Shown: piece after piece, positions 7,297 to 18,100 of the stretch
How the letters are laid out: each line of letters begins with the position of its first letter
Numbering within the stretch: position 1 is the first letter of the stretch
Assembly: GCA_964645705.1 (NCBI GenBank)
Contig: CAZYAB010000001.1
Location: forward strand, 124,001 to 188,000
From: CAXGTL01 sp964645705
Lineage (GTDB): Archaea; Nanobdellota; Nanobdellia; Woesearchaeales; CAXGTL01
Direction of reading: 5' to 3'
Length of the DNA stretch: 64,000 nucleotides
Notes under the pieces: generated by a model
Told to the model about the DNA's origin: nothing
Databases searched by the model: none
What the model saw: only the letters and a program-made list of their open reading frames with translations
Translations under genes and position numbers: made by a program

Positions 7297-8397
7297 ATGC
7301 TAAACATAGACGGATCTTACAAAAGTGGCGGAGGACAAATTCTTAGAACAGCACTAGCCCTCTCAACTTTAATTCATAAACCATTTTCAATAGATAAGAT
7401 TAGATCAGGAAGACCAAAACCAGGTTTTAAACCACAACACTTGACTTGTATAAAGGCTCTAAAGATGTTTACAAACTGTGACGCAGTAGGAGCAGAAATT
7501 CTGTCAACCAAATTAGACTTTATTCCTGGCAAAATCACAACAAAAAACCTAAACATTGACATTGGCACAGCAGGATCAATAACATTACTCCTCCAATCAA
7601 TATTACTTCCACTCTTATTCTCAGAAAAAAAACTAAAAATCAAAGTAAAAGGCGGCACAGACGTATCATGGTCACCACCAATAGACTATTTTGCAAATGT
7701 AATTCTACCACAACTAAAACCTTATACAAACAAACTAGAACTAAAAATACTTAGAAGAGGTTATTATCCAAAAGGAGGTGGTTTAGTTGAGTTAATAATT
7801 GATCCTAAGTATAAATTATCAGAATACTCAACATTCAATAAATTCCATCAATACATAAAACAACAAGATCAACAAATTAATTTAACACAACAATATGATC
7901 TAATCAAGATAAATGGAATAGTCAATGCAACCAAACCATTAATGAAAGCAAACATAGGTGAAAGGATAAAAAGAAGTGCTAAGATGGAATTAGGTAGACT
8001 GAATGTACCAATCAACATAAGCGTTGAATACTGTGATTCATTAAGTGATGGTTGTGGAATAACATTATATGCAACATTTTCAAAAAACAAGAATGAAATA
8101 GACCAAAACAATCCAATAATTCTCGGATCAGACACATTAGGCAAAAGAGGAAAAAAATCAGAACAAGTTGGAAAAGAGGCGGCACAAAAACTAATAAAAG
8201 AAATACAATCAAAAGCAGCTGTTGATAAGAACATGGCTGATAACATATTACCTTATCTTGCACTTTTCGGCGGAAAGCTTAAGACATCAGAACTTACAAA
8301 TCACACATTAACAAACATCTATGTAATTGAACAGTTTTTAGGTAAAGTGTTTGATGTTGATAAGGAAAATAAGATTATGTCGGTGAAAACATCATAG
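7297..8397 (+). CDS. rtcA: RNA 3'-terminal phosphate cyclase
   Basis: 366 aa, slightly longer than typical. The start MLNIDGSYKSGGGQILRTAL is diagnostic of RtcA, which uses ATP to convert RNA 3'-phosphates to 2',3'-cyclic phosphates through an enzyme-AMP intermediate. KGGTDVSWSPPIDYF and LRRGYYPKGGG also match, and an SDGCGITLYA segment lies in the C-terminal part. The adenylated histidine is expected near the C-terminus (NHTLTNIYVIEQFL). It follows dcd on the same strand with a 36-nt gap. The 3' end overlaps the convergent nucleotidyltransferase-like gene by 23 nt. Confidence 0.95.
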   Translation: MLNIDGSYKSGGGQILRTALALSTLIHKPFSIDKIRSGRPKPGFKPQHLTCIKALKMFTNCDAVGAEILSTKLDFIPGKITTKNLNIDIGTAGSITLLLQSILLPLLFSEKKLKIKVKGGTDVSWSPPIDYFANVILPQLKPYTNKLELKILRRGYYPKGGGLVELIIDPKYKLSEYSTFNKFHQYIKQQDQQINLTQQYDLIKINGIVNATKPLMKANIGERIKRSAKMELGRLNVPINISVEYCDSLSDGCGITLYATFSKNKNEIDQNNPIILGSDTLGKRGKKSEQVGKEAAQKLIKEIQSKAAVDKNMADNILPYLALFGGKLKTSELTNHTLTNIYVIEQFLGKVFDVDKENKIMSVKTS

Positions 8398-9073
8398 ATA
8401 TAGTCAATTTAACTTTATGCTTATGTTTATAGAATTCTCTTCTTGGATACTGTTTACAAAGCACTACTAATTTAGAATTCATTTTCTGATTATATTGAAT
8501 AATACCTTCTGCAGACATTGGTTCTTCTGGTTCAATAAGATCATCAGGATGATCAGGCCTTCTATATCTAAAACCTTCCCCTTCAACCCCATCAACTCCA
8601 ACCATTTCATAAAACAAACTTACAGTAACTACTGCTCCTTTTTCTTCACAAAACTCCCTTTTAGGAGGATGAGTTGTTTTATCAAGATATCTTACAAGAT
8701 AGACATCTTCAGGTAAAGTCTCTATCTGCATTTTTAAGAGTGAAAAAGGATGAGTCCTTGTATTTTCATTAAAAATATAAAGAGGGTACTCACTTAATAA
8801 AAATAAGTCAATATCTTCATAATCTTTAGTATCTATGCTAGTTCCTGCAGCTATTATTGCAAAATTTGTTGGGATTTTAACTCCTTCAGCAGTTTGAATC
8901 AAACTAAATTTGGTTCTATTAAGTTCATATAATGTTTGTTTTACTCTTTCTTGCTCTACATCTCTTAGATTATTGATCCAAGTTCTTGCATGATGAAGCT
9001 CTTTATGTGATAGATTTAGAAGTATACATTCTAATGGAATATTACTTTGTTTTTGTATTTCATTAGACCCCAT
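8375..9073 (-). CDS. Nucleotidyltransferase-like protein
   Basis: Residues around AAGTSIDTKDYEDIDLFLL resemble the GS-x-DxD core of the polymerase-beta-type nucleotidyltransferase superfamily, with two candidate metal-binding aspartates in DIDL. The rest is not recognised. I chose ATG 9073 (MGSNEIQKQ) because a TATA-like TTATATATAAATT lies about 35 nt upstream, as expected for a leaderless message. An in-frame start at 9121 would add 16 hydrophobic, unlikely residues. Substrate unknown; tRNA, antibiotic or protein targets are all possible in this superfamily. Confidence 0.6.
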   Translation of the reverse strand: MGSNEIQKQSNIPLECILLNLSHKELHHARTWINNLRDVEQERVKQTLYELNRTKFSLIQTAEGVKIPTNFAIIAAGTSIDTKDYEDIDLFLLSEYPLYIFNENTRTHPFSLLKMQIETLPEDVYLVRYLDKTTHPPKREFCEEKGAVVTVSLFYEMVGVDGVEGEGFRYRRPDHPDDLIEPEEPMSAEGIIQYNQKMNSKLVVLCKQYPRREFYKHKHKVKLTISMMFSPT

Positions 9074-9185
9074 ATTATTAATAATTTTAATTAATTTATA
9101 TATAATGTTTATTGTTATCAAGGATATATATATTTTCTTAATTTCACCAAAACCTTTAAATATGGGTTAGTCTACAAAGCATATT

Positions 9186-9500
9186 ATGCATGCAAAGTCT
9201 ACAACAATAAGAATAGATTATTCTACAAAGCATAAGTTAGAAAACTTAGATTTTGTCAGAAAACACACTTTTGATCAAATTCTTTTGAAATTAATAGAAC
9301 TTTATGAGAAAACTAAGCATTCTAAACCAATAAAAACAGAATCAAAAAAACAAGAATCCAAATCCACAACAATAAGAATCACAAAACCAACTAGAGACAA
9401 ACTAGAAAACTTAGATTTTGTTAGAAAACACACTTTTGATCATATCATTCTCCTATTAATCCAATTATATGAAAAAAATAAAACGAGGCAGCGCAAATGA
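9186..9500 (+). CDS. Tandem-duplicated ribbon-helix-helix-like DNA-binding protein
   Basis: 104 aa made of two nearly identical halves: STTIRIDYSTKHKLENLDF and STTIRITKPTRDKLENLDF, each followed by VRKHTFDxIxxxLIxLYEK. The TTIRI strand followed by two helices fits the ribbon-helix-helix fold, normally a dimer of single copies, so this protein may be a single-chain dimer. Likely a transcriptional regulator. Its stop codon lies inside a strong hairpin followed by T5, and the surface-protein genes start 44 nt later. A TATA-like segment (AAATATGGG) precedes it. Confidence 0.75.
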   Translation: MHAKSTTIRIDYSTKHKLENLDFVRKHTFDQILLKLIELYEKTKHSKPIKTESKKQESKSTTIRITKPTRDKLENLDFVRKHTFDHIILLLIQLYEKNKTRQRK

Positions 9501-9521
9501 AACATTTGCTGGCCTCTTTTT
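9485..9521 (+). terminator. Hairpin with T-run at the end of the RHH gene
   Basis: GAGGC and GCCTC form the base, GCAAATG and CATTTGC the upper stem with an AAA loop, separated by a small internal loop, and TTTTT follows. The RHH stop codon lies in the loop side. The structure could terminate transcription or attenuate read-through into the surface block. Confidence 0.6.
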
Positions 9522-9543
9522 CAAAGAAAACGAGGTATAAGAA

Positions 9544-11606
9544 ATGAATAAGCATAAAATAAATATTTTTGGGATTTGCTCAGTAATATTCATTGTAGTT
9601 TTTTGTACAATGGTGTCTGCAGTAAGTCTACCAACTGTTGGAGGTGATGATGATGCTTGGGGTACAATACTAAATAGTTATTTGACAAATTTAGCAGGCC
9701 CTAATGCAACAGAATTAAACCAGACAATGGTCAATGGTTCAAATATTTATGCTTCTTCAATCAATACAACCCATCTATTGGATAGCACAATTACAGATGA
9801 CGATATCTCTGATACTACCAACCTAACTTTAGGTGAAAAAATAACATTTACTTTAGGAGAAGTCATTGATAATATTGTAGATGGATGGATAACTATAACT
9901 GGCGGATTGAATGCTACTGGAAATATTGCAACTGAAGGTAATGTTACTGCTGATTATTTCATAGGTGATGGGAGTAAATTAACAAATGTCGCAGGCACAA
10001 CAGACACAGACACTAATGTCACAACAGCATGTACAGGCAATGATCAAGTCTTAACAAGCAACAACACTTGTGTAAGCTTGAATGCAACAATCAGTGCTTT
10101 AGACACAGACACTAACACAGACACAACTTATGATGCAGAAGAAAATTACATTTATGAATCTTCAAATACATTTTACATAAATGAAACAGTGCTTAATGCT
10201 ACTATTGATGATAGAGATGACACAAGCAGCGCAACAGACTACAGCATCTTATCATACACAGAAAACATTACTAACATGCCAGATGATTTAACTAATTTCA
10301 CAAACACTCCTGGTTTTATAACAACAAACACTGACACAAATGTCAGTTCTATTTGTTCTAATGATGAAGTCTTGTTAGGCCAAGACATAGCATCTTGTGT
10401 AAACCTTAACAATACAATAACTGATTTAGATACTTTAACAGATTACAGCATCTTATCATACACAGAAAACATTACTAACATGCCAGATGATTTAACTANN
10501 NNNNNNNNNNNNNNNNNNNNNNNNNNNNNNNNNNNNNNNNNNNNNNNNNNNNNNNNNNNNNNNNNNNNNNNNNNNNNNNNNNNNNNNNNNNNNNNNNNTA
10601 CAGCATCTTATCATACACAGAAAACATTACTAACATGCCAGATGATTTAACTAATTTCACAAACACTCCTGGTTTTATTACATCATATACTGACACTGAC
10701 ACAAATGTCAGTTCTATTTGTTCAGATGATGAAGTCTTGTTAGGCCAAGACATAGCATCATGTGTAAATCTTAATAACACAATCACAGACCTTAACACAG
10801 GAGGATCAGATGGCGCAGGTTCTTGGGTAAATGATTCAACAACAACTAACACCAGCAACATAATGCATTTATTAGAAGGAGATGAATATCTTAAATTTGA
10901 TTATGATTTTGCAAAATACCAAATATTGTCAAGCACAAACCTAAGCTTTGATGCTGTTGAAGGTGGAGCAGGTCAAATACAATTCTGGGATAATGTAACT
11001 ATTTATGCAGACCTTCATCTTGACACTAGTTATAGTTATTATGGTGATGGAAGCAAATTATCAGGAATCTCAGCAAGTGTTTCAGCAGACTCAATAAATG
11101 GAACAGAATTAGCAGACACAATCACATTAGATGCAAACATGAATGTTTTGGCAGGAAACTTTAGTATAAACAATTCTAACTTGGTTGTTGACATTAGTAA
11201 TGAAAGAGTTAGTATTGGTGACACAACTCCTAGTGCAATGTTACAAGTTGGTGGAGATACAGGTTATGATGGAGAATTACAAGTATGTAGTGATGCATCA
11301 AGGTGCGCTGTATTAGAAGCAGATGATTCAGGACTATGGATACATACAGGAAGTACAACTAATCATGATTTCCAAATTGTAAGAAATGATGTATCAAGAA
11401 TTTATATTGATAATACACAAACTCTTTTTAGAAATTCTTCAGGAAATAATGAAATGATATTGAAAGATGGAGGAAAATTAGGTATTGGTGTGACACCTAC
11501 CGATGCATTAACAGTAGCAGGAAACATAAATGCGACTTCTAATAACATCACGACAGTTGATTGCATACACTTTACAAGCGGAGGCAAGATTTGTGATTCA
11601 CCTTAA
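9544..11606 (+). CDS. Secreted fibre/adhesin-like repeat protein, interrupted by an assembly gap
   Basis: The N-terminus has a clear signal peptide (KINIFGICSVIFIVVFCTMV then SA). The body contains GDGSKLTNVAG and GDGSKLSGIS, motifs seen in tail-fibre and trimeric surface proteins. A repeated unit of about 66 residues contains SYTENITNMPDDLTNFTNTP and ASCVNLNNTITDL. The C-terminal part (IGVTPTDALTVAGNINATS, then an ending with Cys) also looks fibre-like. A 100-N gap inside the repeats leaves the true repeat number and frame unknown: the left part reads from 9544 and the right part runs through to 11606. Probably an extracellular attachment structure. It begins a three-gene surface operon with ribosome binding site GAGGT. 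Confidence 0.75.
10240..10800 (+). repeat. Tandem repeat of about 200 bp within the adhesin gene
   Basis: The unit beginning TACAGCATCTTATCATACAC and containing ATGCCAGATGATTTAACTAA starts near 10240, again near 10443 and again at 10599 after the gap. Two units are nearly base-identical, which explains why assembly failed here. Confidence 0.85.
10499..10598. other. Scaffold gap of exactly 100 N
   Basis: A run of 100 N of conventional size joins two near-identical repeat copies. The true length is unknown, so the frame change across it is not evidence of a frameshift. Confidence 0.98.
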
Positions 11607-14600
11607 TGCATAAGATGAAAAAACCAAACCAAACAAAAATTGCACATTACATTTTGATAGTTATTAGTTTTATTTTTTTAGTCTATGCAACACCATCAAT
11701 AGAATACACTGATCCAACACCAAGCAATGCAACATCTCAAACAGAAACATATGTTGAAATAAATATTTCTTCAGATGATTCAATAGAACACTATACTTTT
11801 GTTGATCTAGATGAAACATTGTTATTATGGATGAGGATGGATGATGTTAATGCAACAGGCCATCCTGTTGATTTATCTTCTCATGGAAATAATGGAACAC
11901 TAAACGGAGTAATTATAAATTCTACTTCAGGATATTATGGAAATGGTAGCAGGTTTGATGGATCAAGCAGTGATATTAAAATTTCAAATGAACCTGCTTT
12001 TGATTTTGAAAGAACAGATAGTTTTTCAACTTGTTTTTGGGTTAATTTTGACACAATTGGAGATGTTGTTCATACTCCTTTGTCTAATTTAGACGCAAGT
12101 GCTGTTGGATGGGAAGTGCATACTTGGGATAATGTTGGAACAGGAGTTCATGATGGTGATGCTATATCATTATATTTAATTAGTACTTGGCCTTCTAATA
12201 CAATTTGGGTTAGTGCAGACAATGCTTTAGCAGGAACAGCAGGTAAATGGCAGCATATTTGTATTACTTATAATGGAACTAGTGCTGCGTCAGGAGTAAG
12301 AATATACCAAGATGGAGTTTCTAAATCTTTAACAACTAGATATGATTCACTTTCAGCTTCTATGAAAAACAATAAAAATCTTTATATTGGAGAAAGAGCA
12401 GATATAGGAAATCCTCTTGACGGAATGATGGATGAAATTCTTATATTTAATAGAACTATTTCAGACAATGAAATATTATCAATATACAATGCAACTGCAA
12501 ACCAATATTTTAATAATTTTACAGATTTATCTTATGCTACTCATACATTCAAAGGATATTCTGTTTCTTCAAACGCAACCAAGAATGAAACATTAGAGAG
12601 AACAATAATAATTAAGCAAGATATTGTTGACCCTATAATAAATTTCACAGATCCAACACCTGATGATTCATCATCACAATTAGCAACAAATGTTGAAATT
12701 AATATATCAATCACAGAAGAAAACATGGACACATTGATTTACAATTGGAACAAAACAAATTACACTATATTCAATGATTCTTTGATGTTGATGTTTAATT
12801 TTGATAATATCTCTGATTTAAATGAAAATGAAACACATGTTGTTGATATGAGTGGCAATGGTTATAATGGTACTGTTTATCAAGGTGCAATAATGAATTT
12901 AACAGATGGTAAATATAAAGGTGCATTTGATTTTGATGGAAGTAATGATTATATTGAAGTTCATCCTTTTGACATGCCTGAAACTAATTTTGCAGTTGCA
13001 TTATGGTTTAAAACTTCTCAAGCAACTACTGGAATTTTTACTGCAAGTCAGACAGCTAATTGGGGATATTATGATAGAGACATATTTCTGAGCAGTGGAA
13101 ATCTTAAATTCAGAATGTGGAGTGAGGAAACAATAACAACTCCAGGCACTTATAATGATAGTGAGTGGCATCAAGTAGTTGCTGTTGTTGATTCAACAGG
13201 AATGAAATTATATGTTGATGGAGCACTTGAAGCAACAGGATCAAAAACTTCTTCAGATGCTGTGGATTCAAACAATTTGTTAATTGGATATAATAATCAG
13301 GCAGTTGGAAGTACTTATTTTGATGGTTTTATAGATGAACTAAGAATCTATGATAGAACTTTAACAGCAGATGAAGTCTCACAATATTATCTTTCAAACT
13401 TAAACAAATGCAACACAACACATTGGAATTTATACATAAATCAAACAAAAAACGCAACACAACAATTAGATTTAGAAACTTATACATACCAAGCATTTGT
13501 CACAGACATAAGTTCTAACACAGTTCAAACAGATCAAAGAACAATAACTGTTTCAGCAGACGCAACAGACCCAATAATTAATTTCACAGATCCAACACCT
13601 AACAATGGAACATCACAAACAGCAACAAATGTTGAGATAAACATCTCTATTACAGAAGAAAATTTAGACACATTAATCTATGATTGGAACAATACAAATT
13701 ACACAATGTATAATGATTCTTTGATATTGATGTATAATCTAGATAATGTTTCTGATTTAGGTGAAAGCAGTTCTCTTATTGTTGATATAAATAATAATAT
13801 AAATGCAACTGTTTCAGGTCCTGTGTTTAATCAATCAGTAGGCAAGCATCGTGGTGCATATCAATTTGATGGTGGAAATAATGATCATTTGGATTTAGGA
13901 ACTCAAAGTTTTGCTCCTAATGGTTTTAGTATAGTTATGTGGACTAAGTTTAGTACTTCTAGTGCTGACTCAGGATTGTTTGGAGCAGGAGATAATTTTG
14001 TTTCACCACCTAATGGCGCATTTCAGTTTTGGAGAGATGAAAATGGTGGAACAGACAGGATGGGTCTTGCTATAAGAGCAAGCAATGCTTGGCAAGTTCA
14101 ATATGGAACTTATAATCCTGATACAACAGACTATCATTTCTATGTATGGACATTTGATAATTCTGACAATACACATAATTTATATGTTGATGGTGTTAAT
14201 TATATCTCTGATTGGACACAAGACATTCCTTCTTTATCAGATAAATATAGATTAGGTGCAACAGAAGCAGATGAATCAAAAAATCATAATGGTTTTATTG
14301 ATGAAGTCATGATTTGGAACAAAACCCTTTCTTTAGATGAAATTAATCAACTTTATTTAAGTAATTTACAAAGATTCAATTCAACTCAATGGCATCTTTA
14401 TGTAAATCAAACAAAGAATATAACAACAGCACTTGACACAGGCGACTACACATATCAAGCATTTGTCACAGACATAAGTTCAAACACAGCACAGACAGAA
14501 CAAAGAACAGTGACAATTTCATCAGACTTAACAAACCCTATAATCAATTTCACATCTCCAACACCTGATGATCAAGCATCACAAACAGCAACAAATGTTG

Positions 14601-17600
14601 AGATAAACATTTCAATCACAGAAGAGAATTTAGACATATTAACATATGACTGGAACAATACAAATTACACAATATTCAATGATTCATTGATATTGATGAT
14701 GAACTTTGATAATGTTTCTGATTTAGATGAAAATGATACATTTGTTGTTGACATGAGTGGTAATGGCAATAACGGCACAGCTGTCAATGATGCAATTTAC
14801 AATCAAGCAGGAAAATATAGTGGTGGTTTTGATTTTGATGGAACTGGTGATTATATTGATGTTTCTAATGAAGCTAATTTTGATTTTGGCAGTGGAAAAA
14901 GCATAACACTAAGTGCCTGGGTTAAATATAATAAACACATTAATGATGCTAGTGGCGGAGGGACTATAATTTCTAAAGGAGAACCATTTAGTTTAAGAGC
15001 AGAAGCAGGCACAACAACAAACGAAGAACTAGAATTCTTCTACAGAAACAGTGCTGATAATGCATGGCATATTTATGCCACCACAGCAAATGTTCTTCCT
15101 GTAGATGAATGGAAGCATGTAGCAGTTACTTACACATTTGGCACAGGTTCAAGTATGAAAATTTATATAGATGGTGTTTTAGAATCAGGAACTTGGACTA
15201 CTGGAACAGGAAATGATGCTCCACTTAATGATAATAATAATTTATTAATCGGAAGATATGGAACATCTGCAGTACAACATTTCAATGGAACAATGGACGA
15301 GGTCAGAATTTGGGACAGAAGTTTATCAGCAGATGAGATCTCACAACTTTATCTTTCAAACTTAAAAAAGTATAATTCAACACAATGGAACTTTTACATC
15401 AACCAAACAAAAAACGCAACACAACAATTAAGTTTAGGAGATTACACATATCAAGCATTTGTCACAGACACAAGTTCTAACACAGCGCAAACAGAACAAA
15501 GAACAGTAACAATTGAAGAAGATAGTGACACAACAAATCCAATCATCAATTTCACATCACCAACACCAGATGATTCAGCATCACAAACAGCAACAAATGT
15601 TGAGATAAATATTTCAATCACAGAACAAAATCTAGATACATTAATCTATGAATGGAACAATACTAATTACACAATGTACAATGATTCATTAGTATTATTG
15701 TATAATTTTGAAAATATAAGTGAATTAAATGGAAATAATTCTTATGTAGTTGATGTTAGTGCAAGCAATAATTCTGGAAATAATTTTCATGGCATAAGTT
15801 ATGGATATGTTTCTGGAAATTTACAGTTCACTGCAGATCAATATGGTGGAGTTGCAAACAATGGTGAATTTGACATAACTTGTACAGGAGGAGACTCAGC
15901 TTGTGAATTTACAGATTTTAAAAATTATAAAACAGATTTCAATATAAGTTCAGGATTAGCAATGCAAGATGGTGCAACAGGAACAGCTTATATTATGTAT
16001 TCTGAAGAAAATGTTCATGAGCGTTTTTCAGCAAATCCTCCATTTGTAGGATCTTCTGGAAGTTTTATTGGAGTAAGATATAATAGTGGTTGGGAATATG
16101 ATTCTAATGATGCTTGGCATGATTTTACACCTGTAGCTACAGATACGTTAGTAGCAAAATTAGATTTAACAGGTGATACTGCAACTGCATTAGACATTCA
16201 ACCAAATTACACTTCTGGAAAATATGGAGATGCTTTTGAATTTGATGATGATTATATAATGATAGATACTTTTAATAATTTTCCTACATCACAAATCTCT
16301 GTTTCTTTTTGGATTAAAACTAATGGAGCTGCAGATGGTATTGTTTCTTATGCAGTATCTGGAACAGATAATGAGTTTCTTGTTTATGAACCAAATAATA
16401 TTGCGTTTTATATTAATGGTATATCAGTAAACACTGGTATTGATATTAATGATAATCAATGGCATCATGTAGCACTTACTTGGCAAGATAGTGATGATTC
16501 TGTTAAAGGATATAAAGATGGTGCAGAAGTTTATTCAGGAAGCATTAATACTGGGGTAATGACTGCTGAAGGTTGTCTTGTTATAGCTCAAGAACAAGAT
16601 GCTGTTTGTGGTGATTTTGATTCTGCTCAAGCAATGCCAGGTAAATTAGATGAAATATTCATTTACAACAGAATTCTCTCACCTGATGAAGTATCACAAC
16701 ACTATCTTTCAAATTTAAAAAAACATAATTCAACACTTTGGCATCTATACACCAATCAAACAAAGAATGCAACAGATCAATTAGATGCAGGTGATTACAC
16801 ATATCAAGCCTTTGCAATTGACAACAACTCAAACACAGCACAGACAGAACAAAGAACAATCACTATTTCATCAGACTTGACAAACCCAATAATCAATTTC
16901 ACATCACCAACACCAGATGATTCAGCATCACAAACAGCAACAAATGTAGAAGTAAACATCTCAATAACAGAAGAAAATCTAGATACATTAATCTATGATT
17001 GGAATGGGACAAATTACACAATGTACAATGATTCATTAGTTTTAATGTATAATTTTGATAATATCTCAAACTTAGATGAAACATATGCAAATGGGACAAT
17101 AGTTTATGATTCTTCACCAGCACAAAATAATGGAACTATCTCTGATGCTATCTGGAATATTACTGGAAAATATGGAGGAGCAATGCAATTTGACGGAAGT
17201 GGTGATGTTATCACAGCTTCACACAGCTCATCATTAGGATTTACTTCTTCCTATACATTTGCTGCATGGATTTATACTACGTCAGATCGTGACTATGATG
17301 TTTATTATGCTCGTTCAACAGATGGTAGCTCAGCAGATATAGAAATCTATTCTTCAATTACTGGGCAGGACCTTACACTGACTCATAATAGGAATAATGG
17401 AGGGACATTTGAATATTCTACAAATGATGGATTCCAAGGAACAAGCGGTAGTGGAGGTTGGGGTGATTTATCACTAAATACATGGACACATCTTGTAGTA
17501 ACATTTAGCTCAAATACTTGGAAAGTCTATTTCAATGGTGTTCAAGTTGGTAATACTATTACTGGAGTTATTGATCCTTTAGACACTTCCCTTCCTACAA

Positions 17601-18100
17601 ATTTAGGAGGTAGAGCTGGGTTTGAATCATCCGCTGATTTTCTTTTAGGCAATATGGATGAAGTTAGGATTTGGAATAGGAGTTTATCAGCTGATGAGAT
17701 TTATCAACAATATACTTCAAACCTAAACAAATTCAATTCAACTCATTGGAATCTTTATGTAAACCAATCAAAAAACGCAACACAAGGATTAGACACCGGA
17801 GATTACACATACCAAGCATTTACAATTGACACAAATTCAAATACAGCACAGACAGGACAAAGAACAATAACAATATCATCATCTTCATGTCCTTCAACAC
17901 CTCAAAACTGGAATGTACTTATGTCAGATTACACAGTAATAAACTCATTATGCAATTTAACAGGCTATAATATAACATTTTCAGGTGGTGGTAATTTTAC
18001 AATAAATAATGATCTTTATGTTGATCAGTTTATTGATTTTAGTGGAGAAATGACTATTTTTATGAAACCAAGCGGAATATTATATTACAATGCAAAATAG
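11606..18100 (+). CDS. Giant secreted protein with six LamG-like (concanavalin A-like) domains
   Basis: 2164 aa with an N-terminal hydrophobic signal segment (HYILIVISFIFLVYATPS). Six LamG/pentraxin-like units begin near residues 71, 392, 706, 1027, 1362 and 1811. Each starts with a pattern like LMLMFNFDN...VVDMSGNGNNGT and ends with DEVRIWDRSLSADEISQLY. Linkers repeat DPIINFTDPTPDD...SQTATNVEINISITEEN. Such domains bind carbohydrate or protein ligands, so a cell-surface or host-contact role is likely. The unit between residues 1362 and 1811 is longer and diverged. The start overlaps the previous stop (TAATG), and the C-terminus has no obvious membrane anchor. Product and partner are inferred from domain type only. 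Confidence 0.88.
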   Translation: MHKMKKPNQTKIAHYILIVISFIFLVYATPSIEYTDPTPSNATSQTETYVEINISSDDSIEHYTFVDLDETLLLWMRMDDVNATGHPVDLSSHGNNGTLNGVIINSTSGYYGNGSRFDGSSSDIKISNEPAFDFERTDSFSTCFWVNFDTIGDVVHTPLSNLDASAVGWEVHTWDNVGTGVHDGDAISLYLISTWPSNTIWVSADNALAGTAGKWQHICITYNGTSAASGVRIYQDGVSKSLTTRYDSLSASMKNNKNLYIGERADIGNPLDGMMDEILIFNRTISDNEILSIYNATANQYFNNFTDLSYATHTFKGYSVSSNATKNETLERTIIIKQDIVDPIINFTDPTPDDSSSQLATNVEINISITEENMDTLIYNWNKTNYTIFNDSLMLMFNFDNISDLNENETHVVDMSGNGYNGTVYQGAIMNLTDGKYKGAFDFDGSNDYIEVHPFDMPETNFAVALWFKTSQATTGIFTASQTANWGYYDRDIFLSSGNLKFRMWSEETITTPGTYNDSEWHQVVAVVDSTGMKLYVDGALEATGSKTSSDAVDSNNLLIGYNNQAVGSTYFDGFIDELRIYDRTLTADEVSQYYLSNLNKCNTTHWNLYINQTKNATQQLDLETYTYQAFVTDISSNTVQTDQRTITVSADATDPIINFTDPTPNNGTSQTATNVEINISITEENLDTLIYDWNNTNYTMYNDSLILMYNLDNVSDLGESSSLIVDINNNINATVSGPVFNQSVGKHRGAYQFDGGNNDHLDLGTQSFAPNGFSIVMWTKFSTSSADSGLFGAGDNFVSPPNGAFQFWRDENGGTDRMGLAIRASNAWQVQYGTYNPDTTDYHFYVWTFDNSDNTHNLYVDGVNYISDWTQDIPSLSDKYRLGATEADESKNHNGFIDEVMIWNKTLSLDEINQLYLSNLQRFNSTQWHLYVNQTKNITTALDTGDYTYQAFVTDISSNTAQTEQRTVTISSDLTNPIINFTSPTPDDQASQTATNVEINISITEENLDILTYDWNNTNYTIFNDSLILMMNFDNVSDLDENDTFVVDMSGNGNNGTAVNDAIYNQAGKYSGGFDFDGTGDYIDVSNEANFDFGSGKSITLSAWVKYNKHINDASGGGTIISKGEPFSLRAEAGTTTNEELEFFYRNSADNAWHIYATTANVLPVDEWKHVAVTYTFGTGSSMKIYIDGVLESGTWTTGTGNDAPLNDNNNLLIGRYGTSAVQHFNGTMDEVRIWDRSLSADEISQLYLSNLKKYNSTQWNFYINQTKNATQQLSLGDYTYQAFVTDTSSNTAQTEQRTVTIEEDSDTTNPIINFTSPTPDDSASQTATNVEINISITEQNLDTLIYEWNNTNYTMYNDSLVLLYNFENISELNGNNSYVVDVSASNNSGNNFHGISYGYVSGNLQFTADQYGGVANNGEFDITCTGGDSACEFTDFKNYKTDFNISSGLAMQDGATGTAYIMYSEENVHERFSANPPFVGSSGSFIGVRYNSGWEYDSNDAWHDFTPVATDTLVAKLDLTGDTATALDIQPNYTSGKYGDAFEFDDDYIMIDTFNNFPTSQISVSFWIKTNGAADGIVSYAVSGTDNEFLVYEPNNIAFYINGISVNTGIDINDNQWHHVALTWQDSDDSVKGYKDGAEVYSGSINTGVMTAEGCLVIAQEQDAVCGDFDSAQAMPGKLDEIFIYNRILSPDEVSQHYLSNLKKHNSTLWHLYTNQTKNATDQLDAGDYTYQAFAIDNNSNTAQTEQRTITISSDLTNPIINFTSPTPDDSASQTATNVEVNISITEENLDTLIYDWNGTNYTMYNDSLVLMYNFDNISNLDETYANGTIVYDSSPAQNNGTISDAIWNITGKYGGAMQFDGSGDVITASHSSSLGFTSSYTFAAWIYTTSDRDYDVYYARSTDGSSADIEIYSSITGQDLTLTHNRNNGGTFEYSTNDGFQGTSGSGGWGDLSLNTWTHLVVTFSSNTWKVYFNGVQVGNTITGVIDPLDTSLPTNLGGRAGFESSADFLLGNMDEVRIWNRSLSADEIYQQYTSNLNKFNSTHWNLYVNQSKNATQGLDTGDYTYQAFTIDTNSNTAQTGQRTITISSSSCPSTPQNWNVLMSDYTVINSLCNLTGYNITFSGGGNFTINNDLYVDQFIDFSGEMTIFMKPSGILYYNAK

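Noticed and set aside
9544..11606. A frameshift between the two halves of the fibre-like gene
   Set aside because: The frame change falls across a 100-N gap of unknown true length, so nothing can be concluded.
12541..17123. Antisense frames within the LamG gene
   Set aside because: They are shadows of a repetitive coding region, with no ribosome binding sites and low-complexity translations.
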